Shown: in pieces, positions 34,739 through 43,065 of the stretch
Layout of the letters: each line of letters starts with the position of its first letter
Numbering within the stretch: the first letter of the stretch is position 1
NCBI GenBank assembly: GCA_022821985.1
Contig: JAJECP010000011.1
Coordinates: 1-64,000 of the forward strand
Length of the DNA: 64,000 nt
Direction of reading: 5' to 3'
DNA from: Acidimicrobiia bacterium
Lineage (GTDB): Bacteria; Actinomycetota; Acidimicrobiia; Acidimicrobiales; Poriferisodalaceae
Made by a program: the position numbers and the translations under genes
Notes under the pieces: generated by a model
What the model was told of the DNA's origin: nothing
The model's database searches: none
Seen by the model: only the letters and a program-made list of their open reading frames with translations

Positions 34739-35461
34739 GTGAGCGTTGCGGAATACCTGATCGCGGCGCTGTGCATCGCGGTGGGCGCCGGCACGCAGGC
34801 CTGCATCGGCCTCGGCATGGGCCTCATCGCCGGTCCGATCCTGGTGGTGATGGAACCCACCTTCGTACCCGGCCCGATGCTGATGGTGGCGGGCGGCATC
34901 AACATCCGCAACGCGATTGCGGACCGAGCGGCGCTGAACGCCCCGGCCCTGCGCAGGCAGCTGATTGCGGCCCCGCTCGGTCTCGTCGGCGGTGTCGCGC
35001 TGCTGACCGTGCTGAGCGACCGCTCGCTGGCGATCGCCGTAAGCGTGTTCGTGCTGGCAGCGGTGGCAGTGCAGGCCATCGGCTTCCGGCCGCCCGAGGG
35101 ACGCCGAGCCGACTATGCGGCTGGTGCCGGAACAGCGTTCTCGTCGTCGGTGGCCGCCGTGCCCGGGCCGGTGTACGCCGTCTTCGCCAGCCACTGGGAG
35201 CCGGCAACCCTGCGGGCCACCTTGGCCACGTTCATGCTGTTCGTCGGCACGGCGATCATCGCTGCCCTCGCCGTCATCGGGGAATTCGGCCTGCGGGAGC
35301 TCTGGCTCGCGCTCGGCCTGCTGCCCGCCGTCGCACTCGGGCCGCCGATCGGCAGGTGGCTGCGGCCGCGGATTGCAGGACCGCGCTTCCGAATCATCGT
35401 GCTGTCGGTAGCGGCCACGAGCGCCACTGTCGTGCTCGTCCGCCAGCTCGCCGCCGGCTGA
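34739..35461 (+). CDS. TSUP (TauE/SafE-type) membrane transporter
   Basis: The 240-residue product is almost wholly hydrophobic with seven or eight transmembrane helices; the sequence AGTQACIGLGMGLIAGPILVVMEPTFVPGPML near the start and the second half, which repeats this glycine-rich pattern, fit the TSUP family of sulfite/sulfonate or organic-acid exporters. Substrate unknown. GTG 34739 is preceded by GAAGAG; no gene is close enough upstream to force an operon with the acyl-CoA dehydrogenase (121-base gap). Confidence 0.75.
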   Translation: MSVAEYLIAALCIAVGAGTQACIGLGMGLIAGPILVVMEPTFVPGPMLMVAGGINIRNAIADRAALNAPALRRQLIAAPLGLVGGVALLTVLSDRSLAIAVSVFVLAAVAVQAIGFRPPEGRRADYAAGAGTAFSSSVAAVPGPVYAVFASHWEPATLRATLATFMLFVGTAIIAALAVIGEFGLRELWLALGLLPAVALGPPIGRWLRPRIAGPRFRIIVLSVAATSATVVLVRQLAAG

Positions 35462-35526
35462 TTCGGCCGGCCGTCGATCGCCCGCACACCCGCCATCGAG
35501 TCAAAGTTCCGTGACACACTGGGCGC

Positions 35527-35724
35527 ATGACGACGAGAGGAACTCGCCTTCTGCCGCCTCGCGAGTATCCGCCACGCGAAATGACGGAGGAGGAACGAGG
35601 CAAGGAACTCGCCAGCCTGCTCGTCCTCGCGATGCATCTGCCGCGGCACCAGTCTCCACAACTGAATTACCCGCCGTTCAAGAGCCGCCGTGAGCGATCC
35701 ACCGGAACAGGCCCTCGCTCCTGA
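35527..35724 (+). CDS. Small protein upstream of nucleotidyltransferase (possible antitoxin partner)
   Basis: The 65-residue product is basic with a central helix (TEEERGKELASLLVLAMHLP). It overlaps the following nucleotidyltransferase gene by 35 bases, an arrangement common in toxin-antitoxin or abortive-infection pairs. No family recognised. Start ATG 35527 lacks a good ribosome binding site. It could be the antitoxin-like partner or a leader; not established. Confidence 0.5.
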   Translation: MTTRGTRLLPPREYPPREMTEEERGKELASLLVLAMHLPRHQSPQLNYPPFKSRRERSTGTGPRS

Positions 35725-36355
35725 CATCTTGGGGCTGATCTCCGACCTGCATCGGTCGCTTGAAGCCTCCGGGTTGCCGTACGCCTTCGGCGGAGCGCTC
35801 GCGCTGGCGTGGTGCATCCCCGAGCCGCGCACGACTCGCGACGTCGATCTCAACATCTTCATCGAAGCCGAGTCGATGGAAGTCGCACTCGCGGCCTTGC
35901 CCGATGACGTCATCGTCTCCGACAAGAACAAGGACGAACTCCGAACCCGCGCTCAAGCTCGCCTGTCATGCGGCGGCATCGCTGTGGACGTGTTCTTGAC
36001 AAACGACCCATTCCACAGTGAGGTGGCGGAACGAGTCGTCAGGCACCCGTTCTTGGGCGAGCACATGCCGTTTCTGTGCTGCAAGGACCTCGCCCTGTTC
36101 AAGGCGTTCTTTGACCGGCGGAAGGACTGGTTCGACCTCGGCGAGATGTTCGAAGCCCGCTCGATCGATCTCAATGAGATGACAGATCTGATCGCCGACT
36201 TGCTGGCACCTGATGACGACCGCATTGCGAGACTGCAGACAGCGCACGACGAAGGCGAGCGAACACGGCAGCGCCGCGCCAGCAGTGAATTCGATTGCGA
36301 TGGCGCCGGCTCAACGCCCGACACCGCGGCCGTGTCGAACGACCAGACCTCTTGA
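35690..36355 (+). CDS. Nucleotidyltransferase-fold protein (AbiEii/MNT-like, possible toxin)
   Basis: The product (221 residues from GTG 35690) has the polymerase-beta nucleotidyltransferase signature: GGALALAW followed by RTTRDVDLNIFIE, giving the GG...DxD metal-binding pattern, then ALSCGGIAVDVFLTND with a third acidic residue, and a helical C-terminal part. Members act as toxins of type IV or related systems, or as antibiotic-modifying transferases. The overlap with the small upstream gene supports a two-gene toxin-antitoxin-like unit. The C-terminal 35 residues (after about 185) are low-complexity and overlap an inverted IS remnant, so the 3' end may have been altered by that insertion. 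Confidence 0.72.
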   Translation: MSDPPEQALAPDILGLISDLHRSLEASGLPYAFGGALALAWCIPEPRTTRDVDLNIFIEAESMEVALAALPDDVIVSDKNKDELRTRAQARLSCGGIAVDVFLTNDPFHSEVAERVVRHPFLGEHMPFLCCKDLALFKAFFDRRKDWFDLGEMFEARSIDLNEMTDLIADLLAPDDDRIARLQTAHDEGERTRQRRASSEFDCDGAGSTPDTAAVSNDQTS

Positions 36356-36399
36356 GCGCGGTTGGAGCGTCCGGACAGATCGCGGCAAGCCGATCTCCC

Positions 36400-36687
36400 A
36401 TCCCAGGCGGCGATCGCCTCAGCGGCGATCCGGTCGAACACCCCGGCGGCTTCCCACTCGTCTCTGCGGGACCGCAAAGTGGTGTCCGACACCGCCTCGT
36501 CCAGCAAGTACTCCGCCGACTGCCACGAACAGCCCGTCACCAGCCCGATGACGATGCCCCGCAGGCACAGCCGGTCACACACCCGAGGCCGGTGACAGCC
36601 CAACGGGTGATCATCGCGAACACGCGGCAGCAGCGGCTCCGCCGCCGCCCACATGACATCCACCACTCTCCTGGACAAAGCGCGCAT
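36400..36687 (-). pseudogene. IS5-like transposase, N-terminal fragment
   Basis: From ATG 36687 the minus strand encodes VMWAAAEPLLPRVRDDHP, CLRGIVIGLVTGCSWQSAEY and TTLRSRRDEWEAAGVFDRIA, ending near EAIAAWD. This is the N-terminal DUF4096-type domain of IS5-family transposases (W..aEPLLP; TGCSW; WEAAGVFDRI). After that the frame continues into antisense of the nucleotidyltransferase gene, so the catalytic DDE part is missing. It is a truncated insertion-sequence remnant; terminal inverted repeats were not located. A second Met starts the frame upstream (36768). Confidence 0.75.
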
Positions 36688-36869
36688 GATGAAACCGGCC
36701 TCCACGGTCGTCGGGAACAGACGACCCCACCAATACACCGGGGAACCAGACGACCCGTGGACGGCCACCTATCCGCGCGGCCCCTTAAGTACAAATTGTG
36801 ATGAGATGGGCATCTGAAATATGATTAGTGAGCCAGCGGAATTATGAATTGTCGGTACGCTGATTGCTG

Positions 36870-38204
36870 ATGACGGCGGAAATGCTGATTCCGCGGGCGC
36901 AGCAGCCGCGCTTGGAGCGATTGCTCGACGCATTTCGGGTGGTGGTGCTGCACGGGCCCCGGCAGTGCGGCAAGTCCACCTTGGCACGCTTGATGGCAGA
37001 GGCCCGCGGCGGCACATACGCCTCGCTCGACGATGACACGACGCTCGATGCAGCCATGTCCGACCCGGTCACCTTCGTCAGCGAGCAGCAGCTTCCGCTC
37101 GTCATCGACGAGGTCCAACTCGGCGGCGACCGGATCGTCCGAGCGGTCAAGCGGGCCGTTGATGCCTCTCATCAGACGGGCCGCTACCTGCTGACGGGCT
37201 CGACTCACTTCCTCACAGTGCCCACCATCAGCGAGTCGCTGGCAGGGCGCGTCGCCATCGTGCAGCTGTGGCCGCTGTCGCAAGCAGAGATGTCTGCTGC
37301 CGCGAACCCCCATGAAGGCGCGGCAGCGCACAGCGGCAGCCCCGCGGGCGGCACACTCGCACCAGCGGCTGATGCGACCCTCCGGGGCTGGTTCGACGGC
37401 GAGCCTGATCTCGGGCACCGCGCTTCAACGGAGCGCTCCGGCTACTTGGAGTTGCTCTGCCGGGGCGGCTTCCCCGAAGCCGTGCGCATGGGCCCGGAAG
37501 GCCGCAACGTCTGGTTTCGCAGCTACGCCGACACGGTGATCCGACGCGACATCGTCGCGCTCGGCGACATCCGTCGGGGCGCAGCACTGCCTCGTCTCCT
37601 GGAACTGGCTGCCGCCTCCACATCGAGCGTGGTCAACATCGCGGACTGGTCACGCCGGCTGGGCATCGACCGCGCCACGGTGGAGTCGTACTTGGAATGG
37701 ATGCGCCGCGTGTTCCTGGTTCACGAGCTGCCGTCATGGGGACGGGGACGGATCGGCCAGGCGACGCGTCGGCCGCGGCTCCACCTCGCCGACACAGGTC
37801 TCGCCGCCGCCCTGTACGGACTTGACTCGGCGGCCCTTCGGCCGCCCACAGCGACCATGACCGGTGCGCTTGTGGAGTCATTCGTCGCCAATGAAGTAGC
37901 CCGCCTGCTCACGGCGAACGACATGAACGTGTCCATGCAGCACTACAGAGACAAGGAGCAGCGCGAGATCGACCTCGTGCTCGAGCAGCCCAACGGTGCA
38001 ACCGTCGCAGTCGAGGTGAAGGCCAGCGCCTCGCCCCGCTCAACCGATCTTCAGCACGTCAGATGGCTTCGTGACCGGCTCGATGCAGTCGCTGCTGGGA
38101 GCTTTCGCTGCGGCATCCTGTTGCATACGGGCACAGCCGCACATCGCATGGGTGATCGCCTGTATCTGATGCCGATCGACTCGCTATGGCCGCAGCGCAC
38201 TTGA
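36870..38204 (+). CDS. AAA_14/DUF4143 family ATPase
   Basis: The 444-residue product has Walker A GPRQCGKSTLAR (about residues 26-37), Walker B LVIDEVQLGG, YLLTGSTHFLTVPTISESLAGR, and the DUF4143 part ending REIDLVLEQPNGATVAVEVKAS with the nuclease-like ExK. It is the closest paralogue of the ATPase at 25.1 kb (shared GDIRR, DRATVESYLEWMRRVFLVHELPSW), with a 20-residue low-complexity insert near 145-175 (AAAHSGSPAGG). ATG 36870 is preferred over the TTG two codons upstream. The preceding 70 bases (36785-36860) are AT-rich and presumably hold the promoter, next to an IS remnant. Family function unknown. Confidence 0.87.
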   Translation: MTAEMLIPRAQQPRLERLLDAFRVVVLHGPRQCGKSTLARLMAEARGGTYASLDDDTTLDAAMSDPVTFVSEQQLPLVIDEVQLGGDRIVRAVKRAVDASHQTGRYLLTGSTHFLTVPTISESLAGRVAIVQLWPLSQAEMSAAANPHEGAAAHSGSPAGGTLAPAADATLRGWFDGEPDLGHRASTERSGYLELLCRGGFPEAVRMGPEGRNVWFRSYADTVIRRDIVALGDIRRGAALPRLLELAAASTSSVVNIADWSRRLGIDRATVESYLEWMRRVFLVHELPSWGRGRIGQATRRPRLHLADTGLAAALYGLDSAALRPPTATMTGALVESFVANEVARLLTANDMNVSMQHYRDKEQREIDLVLEQPNGATVAVEVKASASPRSTDLQHVRWLRDRLDAVAAGSFRCGILLHTGTAAHRMGDRLYLMPIDSLWPQRT

Positions 38205-38279
38205 TCAGTCGACGCGACCGCGACCGCCGAGGCTCCTCGAGATCCAGAGCGCCGAGCAGCCCAGCGGACGGCTGGCGCC

Positions 38280-39503
38280 TCAGCATCCGCTGCTGGGGCC
38301 CTGCTGCGGATCTAGCACCGGCGTGGTGGCCTCGGCGATGACGCTGGCCGCTGCTGCGGCCCCCGAACCGCCCATCGGCGCATCCATGGCTCCCAGCACG
38401 GCCTCGATGGTGCCGATGGTCCCGAGCAGCATCGGCGGGTTGAGGTGCCCCATGTGCCCGATGCGGAAGGCAGCATCGGGGTCGCCTTGAATGTTGAGTC
38501 CCAAGGTGAGGCCGGCTTCGTCTTCACATGTATGGCGGATCTGGCCAGCCGGCACCTCGCCCGTGCGAACCAGCGTCACCGAGTTCGAGCGATGCGACGG
38601 CACCGGCACGTTCAGCTCGAGAGCGCCCGGCGCCGACCACGCATCCACCGCAGCGTGCACGGCTCGCGCCATCACATCGTGACGTGCCCAGATGTTCTCC
38701 AAGCCCTCCTCGTCGATCATGTCGAGCGCTTCGGCGAGGCCCCACAGGTGCTGGACCGGCGGGGTGCCGCAGAAGATCCAGTAGTGGGCGTCGGGATCGG
38801 TCCGCCGTGACCAGTCCCAGTAGGCGGTGCGCAGGTCGGCTCGCTGATGCGCCTCCCACGCCTTCGGGCCCACCCAGACAATGCCGAGGCCCGGCGGCAC
38901 CATCAGGCCCTTCTGGCTGCCCGCAACCGTCACGTCGACACCCCAGGCATCCATCTCGAAGGGCTCGCAGCCCAGTGATGCCACGCAGTCGGCCATCAGC
39001 AGCGCCGGGTGGTCGGCCTCGTCCAGTGCCCGCCGCACCGCGGCGATGTCATTGCGCACTGTCGTCGAAGTGTCGGTCTGGGCGACGAAGACCGCCGCAA
39101 ACTCCCGTCCGACGTCGGCACGCAGCCGGTCCAGCACGGCATCGAATTCGATGGCTGCCCGATCAGGTGCGTGCAGCACTTCGAACTTGACACCGCTCAT
39201 CGCGGCCATCTCGGCCCAGTTCGTGGCGAAGTGACCCACTTCGAGCACGAGCACCTTGTCGCCGCGTGACAGCGTGTTCGTCGTGGCCATCTCCCAGGCA
39301 CCGTGCCCGTTGGAGATGGCGATGTAGGCCCGGTGCTCGGTGCGGGCCAGCGCGGGCAGCCGCTCGAGCAGCGAATAGGTGAGATCGACCACCTCGCCCT
39401 CGTAGATGTTCGGGAGGGGACGGCGCATCGCGTTCAGCACCCGATCCGGGATGACCGACGGCCCGGGAATCATGACCAGCGGCCGGCCGTATCGCAGCGA
39501 CAT
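38280..39503 (-). CDS. Class V aminotransferase (serine/alanine-glyoxylate aminotransferase-like)
   Basis: The 407-residue product has the class V fold: MIPGPSVIPDRVLNAMRRP at the N-terminus, SNGHGAWEMA for cofactor binding, MADCVASLGCEPFEMDAWGVDVTVAGSQKGLMVPPG with the PLP-binding Lys in GSQKG, and a C-terminal GHMGHLNPPMLLGTI motif characteristic of serine-glyoxylate/alanine-glyoxylate aminotransferases. It converts glyoxylate plus an amino acid to glycine plus an oxo acid. ATG 39503 is preceded by GAAGGGAG and preferred over GTG/ATG 39545. Divergent from the class III aminotransferase, with 135 bases between starts. Cytosolic. Confidence 0.9.
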   Translation of the reverse strand: MSLRYGRPLVMIPGPSVIPDRVLNAMRRPLPNIYEGEVVDLTYSLLERLPALARTEHRAYIAISNGHGAWEMATTNTLSRGDKVLVLEVGHFATNWAEMAAMSGVKFEVLHAPDRAAIEFDAVLDRLRADVGREFAAVFVAQTDTSTTVRNDIAAVRRALDEADHPALLMADCVASLGCEPFEMDAWGVDVTVAGSQKGLMVPPGLGIVWVGPKAWEAHQRADLRTAYWDWSRRTDPDAHYWIFCGTPPVQHLWGLAEALDMIDEEGLENIWARHDVMARAVHAAVDAWSAPGALELNVPVPSHRSNSVTLVRTGEVPAGQIRHTCEDEAGLTLGLNIQGDPDAAFRIGHMGHLNPPMLLGTIGTIEAVLGAMDAPMGGSGAAAAASVIAEATTPVLDPQQGPSSGC

Positions 39504-39638
39504 CGAAACTCCCTTCAGCGGCAGCACCCTCGGGCAGGCCGCCAAACGCCATCAGCCTAAAGAGGCTGAGCCTCGGGCACGAGCGCACGCGTAGGCTGCG
39601 CCCAGGCTCTCGGGAGCGCAAACACGGGGGTGTCCACC

Positions 39639-40859
39639 ATGGACAGCAACGCACTCATCCATCCGTATTCGATTGTCGGCCGCAGCGAGAACGAGTTCAT
39701 TCGGATCGTCTCGGGCGAGGGCGTCAAACTCACCGACGACGCTGGCAACGAGTACATCGACGGCCTCGCCAGCTTGTGGCTGTGCCAGATCGGCCACGGG
39801 AACCGCACCGTCATCGATGCCATCGGTGCGCAGCTCGATCAGCTCGCGACCTACAACACCTTCGAGCCCTTCTCCAACGGCCCCGCCGTCGAACTCGCCG
39901 AGATGGTCCGCGCCCGATCGCAGCACCCTGACGGGCGAGTGTTCCTGGCATGTTCGGGCTCCGAAGCCGTGGACACGGCATTGAAGTTCGCCCGTCGCGT
40001 TCACCATCTCAAGGGCGACACCGATCGGCAGATCATCGTTCGCCGCTCCGCCGGTTACCACGGCGTGAATGTGGGCGGTACCAGCGTGCAGGGCGGAGCT
40101 GCGTACCGCGAGGGCTGGGGCGATCTCATGCCCCACGTGGTCGAGATACCCAACGACGACGTCGAGCCGGCCGCGCAGCTCTTCGCGGAGCAAGGCGAGC
40201 GCATTGCGGCGGTCATCTCCGAGCCCATTCAGGGCGCCGGAGGCGTTGTTCCGCCGCCACCGGGGTATTTCGAGGGGCTTCGGCGACTGTGCACCGAACA
40301 CGGCGCTTTGTTGATCTTCGACGAGGTCATCTGCGGCTTCGGACGCACCGGGAGCTGGTTCGCCGGTCAGACCTTCGGCGTGGCACCGGACATGTTCACG
40401 TTCGCGAAGGGCGTCACGTCGGGCTACATCCCCTTGGCCGGCGTGCTGGTGTCACGCGACATCGCCGACCTGCTCGAGGCCGACGAGACCAAGTTCATGC
40501 ACGGCTACACCTACTCCGGTCACCCGACAGCTTGCGCGGCCGGGATTGCGAATATCGGCGTCATCGAGTCTGAAGGCCTGGTCGATCGGGCAAGCGAGAT
40601 CGGCGACCGGATGGAAGAGGGCTTCCTGGCGCTCCAAGGCGACGGGATGATCGACAGCTACCGCGGACTTGGCGGTATCTGGGCCTGCGACTTGGGCCGA
40701 GACGCCACCGAGGCCAAGGAGGCCTTCCTCAAGCGAGGTGTCATTACACGGTCCATCGGCAATGCACTCGCGTTCTGCCCGCCGCTCATCATCACCGACG
40801 ACGAGATCGGACTGCTGTTCGACCGGCTCGACGATGCGCTGCGCGCCACGGCGCCCTAG
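39639..40859 (+). CDS. Class III aminotransferase
   Basis: The 406-residue product carries the class III signature: YIDGLASLWLCQIGHGNRTV, ACSGSEAVDTALKFAR, YHGVNVGG, LLIFDEVICGFGRTG and the Schiff-base Lys in FTFAKGVTSGYIPLAGV. It resembles beta-alanine:pyruvate or taurine/omega-amino acid transaminases. ATG 39639 follows GGGGGTG; an upstream GTG (39630) is in frame but less suitable. It heads a plus-strand run with a SnoaL-like protein, a deacylase and an amidohydrolase, suggesting breakdown of an amine or N-acyl amino compound. Substrate unresolved. Confidence 0.9.
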   Translation: MDSNALIHPYSIVGRSENEFIRIVSGEGVKLTDDAGNEYIDGLASLWLCQIGHGNRTVIDAIGAQLDQLATYNTFEPFSNGPAVELAEMVRARSQHPDGRVFLACSGSEAVDTALKFARRVHHLKGDTDRQIIVRRSAGYHGVNVGGTSVQGGAAYREGWGDLMPHVVEIPNDDVEPAAQLFAEQGERIAAVISEPIQGAGGVVPPPPGYFEGLRRLCTEHGALLIFDEVICGFGRTGSWFAGQTFGVAPDMFTFAKGVTSGYIPLAGVLVSRDIADLLEADETKFMHGYTYSGHPTACAAGIANIGVIESEGLVDRASEIGDRMEEGFLALQGDGMIDSYRGLGGIWACDLGRDATEAKEAFLKRGVITRSIGNALAFCPPLIITDDEIGLLFDRLDDALRATAP

Positions 40860-40904
40860 AGGCTGGGCCGAATCGCTTCGCAACATCGCTTCGCAACAGG
40901 AGGA

Positions 40905-41342
40905 ATGACGACAATGGAGAGTGCCGAGACGCGGGCATTGATGGAGCGCTACTACGCAGCGCTCACCACCGCAGACCGAGACACCATGCTTGAGTGTCTC
41001 GACCCGGAGGTCACATGGGTGCTGCCCGAGACGGCCGCCCAGGGCAACGCCGTCGACACGATGACAGGCGCAAAAGAGGTGGTGGAGGCCTTGGGAGGTC
41101 GTGTCGTCAGGCAGACCTTCGACATCTCCCAGCCGATCAGCCTCGAAGTCCGCAGGATGATCGTCGACGGCGGAACCGCCGTCGTGCAGCAGCGGCTGAC
41201 GGCCACCGCCAAGGCCACCGGTCGCGACTACGACAACCAGTACTGCTGGGTGTACGACTGCCGCGACGGTTTGATCGCCCACATGGAGGAATACACCGAC
41301 ACGCTCTACGCGGCTCAGCGGATGGGCTGGGAGACAACATGA
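40905..41342 (+). CDS. SnoaL-like / NTF2-fold protein
   Basis: The 145-residue product has the SnoaL/NTF2-like cone fold pattern: ALMERYYAALTTADRDTMLECLDPEVTWVLPE at the N-terminus and DNQYCWVYDCRDGLIAHMEEYTDTLYA at the C-terminus, where the ligand pocket lies. Family members are small isomerases, dehydratases or ligand-binding proteins. AGGAGGA precedes ATG 40905. Its stop overlaps the ATG of the deacylase gene (ATGA), so translation is coupled and a role in the same pathway is likely. Confidence 0.85.
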   Translation: MTTMESAETRALMERYYAALTTADRDTMLECLDPEVTWVLPETAAQGNAVDTMTGAKEVVEALGGRVVRQTFDISQPISLEVRRMIVDGGTAVVQQRLTATAKATGRDYDNQYCWVYDCRDGLIAHMEEYTDTLYAAQRMGWETT

Positions 41343-43036
41343 GCACCTACGACATCGTCATCAAGGACGGGATGATCTTCGATGGCACCGGGGCACCGAG
41401 GGTGCGCGGCGACGTCGGCATCGCCGGTGGGCGCATCGCCGCTGTCGGCCGGGTCGACGCCCGCGAGGGCGCCAAGGTCATCGACGCCTCCGGTATGCAC
41501 ATTGCCCCCGGCTTCGTCGACCTGCACACGCACTACGACGCGCAGGTTTTCTGGGACCCCTACTGCACGCTGTCGGGCTGGCACGGCATCACCTCGGTCG
41601 CCATCGGCAACTGCGGCTTCGGCTTCGCCCCGGTGGATCCCGACATGCGCGAGTACGCCATGCGCTCCATGACCCGGGTCGAGGCCATCCCCTACGAGTC
41701 GATGCGCCAGGGCATGCCCTGGGACTGGGTGACCTTCCCGGAGTATCTGGACAGCCTCGAACGCACGCCCAAGGCGATGAACATCCTGCCGTACGTGCCG
41801 ATCGGCCCGATGCTGGTGATGGTGCTCGGCCTCGATGATGCGAAGTCTGGGCGGCTGCCCACCGAAGGCGAGCACGAGATGCTGGCCAAGCTGGTGCACG
41901 AGGCGATGGATGCGGGCGGCTGCGGCTGGTCGGCACAGCGGCTGCCGCCGACCGGGCCCGCTGCGGTGCAGCGCGACTGGGACGGCACGCCGATGCCGAC
42001 CGACATGATGAACGACGAGACCGCCCGGGTGCTGGCCCGCGTGCTGGCCGAGCGCAACGAGGGCGTCGTGCAGATGACGCTCACCAGCGGCAACGTCGCC
42101 CACGACATGGCCCACCTCGAGGAGATCGCATCGATCAGCGGCCGGCCGCTGCTGCACAACGTGGTGCAGGCGTTCGAGGACAAGCCAAACATCCACCGCC
42201 GTCAGATCGAATGGCTGGAGCGCTGCCGCGAGCAGGGCGTTCCGGTGTACGGCCAGGGCGTGACCAGCGATGCCGGCTTCACCTTCACTCTCGAAGACTG
42301 GAATCTCTACGACGACTCCGAGGCCTGGATGGAAGCCTGCATGGGCGACAAGGCCGAACGCCTGGCCAAGATGGCCGATCCGAGCCGCCGCCAGGCGCTC
42401 AAGGACACGATGCCCCGCACCGCGACCGCGGGCATCGAGACCGTGACCATCCTGTCGCCGCGCAGCGAATCGACCGAGCAGTACCGGGAGATGTCGGTGG
42501 GCCAGGCGGCAGAGGTGGCGGGCAAGCACCCGGTGGACCTCATGCTCGACGTGGCCGTGACGGACGGGCTCGACACCTTGTTCTTCGTGGCGCCGCCGCA
42601 GGGCAGCTCAGAGCTGCTGCGCGACGTGGTGCAGTACCCGCACATGCTGTTCGGCGTGTCCGACGGCGGGGCACATACGAAGTTCCTCACGGCAGGGCGC
42701 TACCCCACCGAAACGCTGTCCGAACAGGTGCGTGAGAACCAGTGGGTGACCTACGAGGAAGCGCATCGTCGGCTGGCGGCGCTTCCCGCGCAGCTCGCCG
42801 GATTCCGCGACCGGGGCCTCATCCGCCAAGGCGGTCCTGCTGACGTCGTGGTGTACGACCCCGAGAACCTGGCAGTCGGCCCGAACGAGGTGGTGCACGA
42901 CCTGCCGGGCGGCGAGTGGCGCCGCATCCAGCGGGCCAGCGGCTACCGCAGCGTCATCGTGAACGGCGCCGAGACCATTTCCGAAGACACCCAGACCGAG
43001 ACCTACAGCGGCCAGCTCCTCCGCCACGGCGGCTAG
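41339..43036 (+). CDS. N-acyl-D-amino-acid deacylase / amidohydrolase (D-aminoacylase family)
   Basis: The 565-residue product is an amidohydrolase-3 enzyme: DIVIKDGMIFDGTGAPRVRGDVGIAGGRIAAVG, the metal-binding GFVDLHTHYDAQVFWDP, TSVAIGNCGFGFAP, and the C-terminal SDGGAHTKFLTAGRYPTETL with further metal ligands. Length and motifs match N-acyl-D-amino acid deacylases, which cleave N-acyl groups from D-amino acids or related amides. The ATG overlaps the stop of the SnoaL-like gene by four bases. It is followed after 29 bases by an amidohydrolase-2 gene, making an operon aimed at amide or N-acyl compound turnover. Cytosolic metalloenzyme; no signal peptide. Confidence 0.9.
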   Translation: MSTYDIVIKDGMIFDGTGAPRVRGDVGIAGGRIAAVGRVDAREGAKVIDASGMHIAPGFVDLHTHYDAQVFWDPYCTLSGWHGITSVAIGNCGFGFAPVDPDMREYAMRSMTRVEAIPYESMRQGMPWDWVTFPEYLDSLERTPKAMNILPYVPIGPMLVMVLGLDDAKSGRLPTEGEHEMLAKLVHEAMDAGGCGWSAQRLPPTGPAAVQRDWDGTPMPTDMMNDETARVLARVLAERNEGVVQMTLTSGNVAHDMAHLEEIASISGRPLLHNVVQAFEDKPNIHRRQIEWLERCREQGVPVYGQGVTSDAGFTFTLEDWNLYDDSEAWMEACMGDKAERLAKMADPSRRQALKDTMPRTATAGIETVTILSPRSESTEQYREMSVGQAAEVAGKHPVDLMLDVAVTDGLDTLFFVAPPQGSSELLRDVVQYPHMLFGVSDGGAHTKFLTAGRYPTETLSEQVRENQWVTYEEAHRRLAALPAQLAGFRDRGLIRQGGPADVVVYDPENLAVGPNEVVHDLPGGEWRRIQRASGYRSVIVNGAETISEDTQTETYSGQLLRHGG

Positions 43037-43065
43037 CGGCCCGCACCTGCAACCCAGGGGGGATC

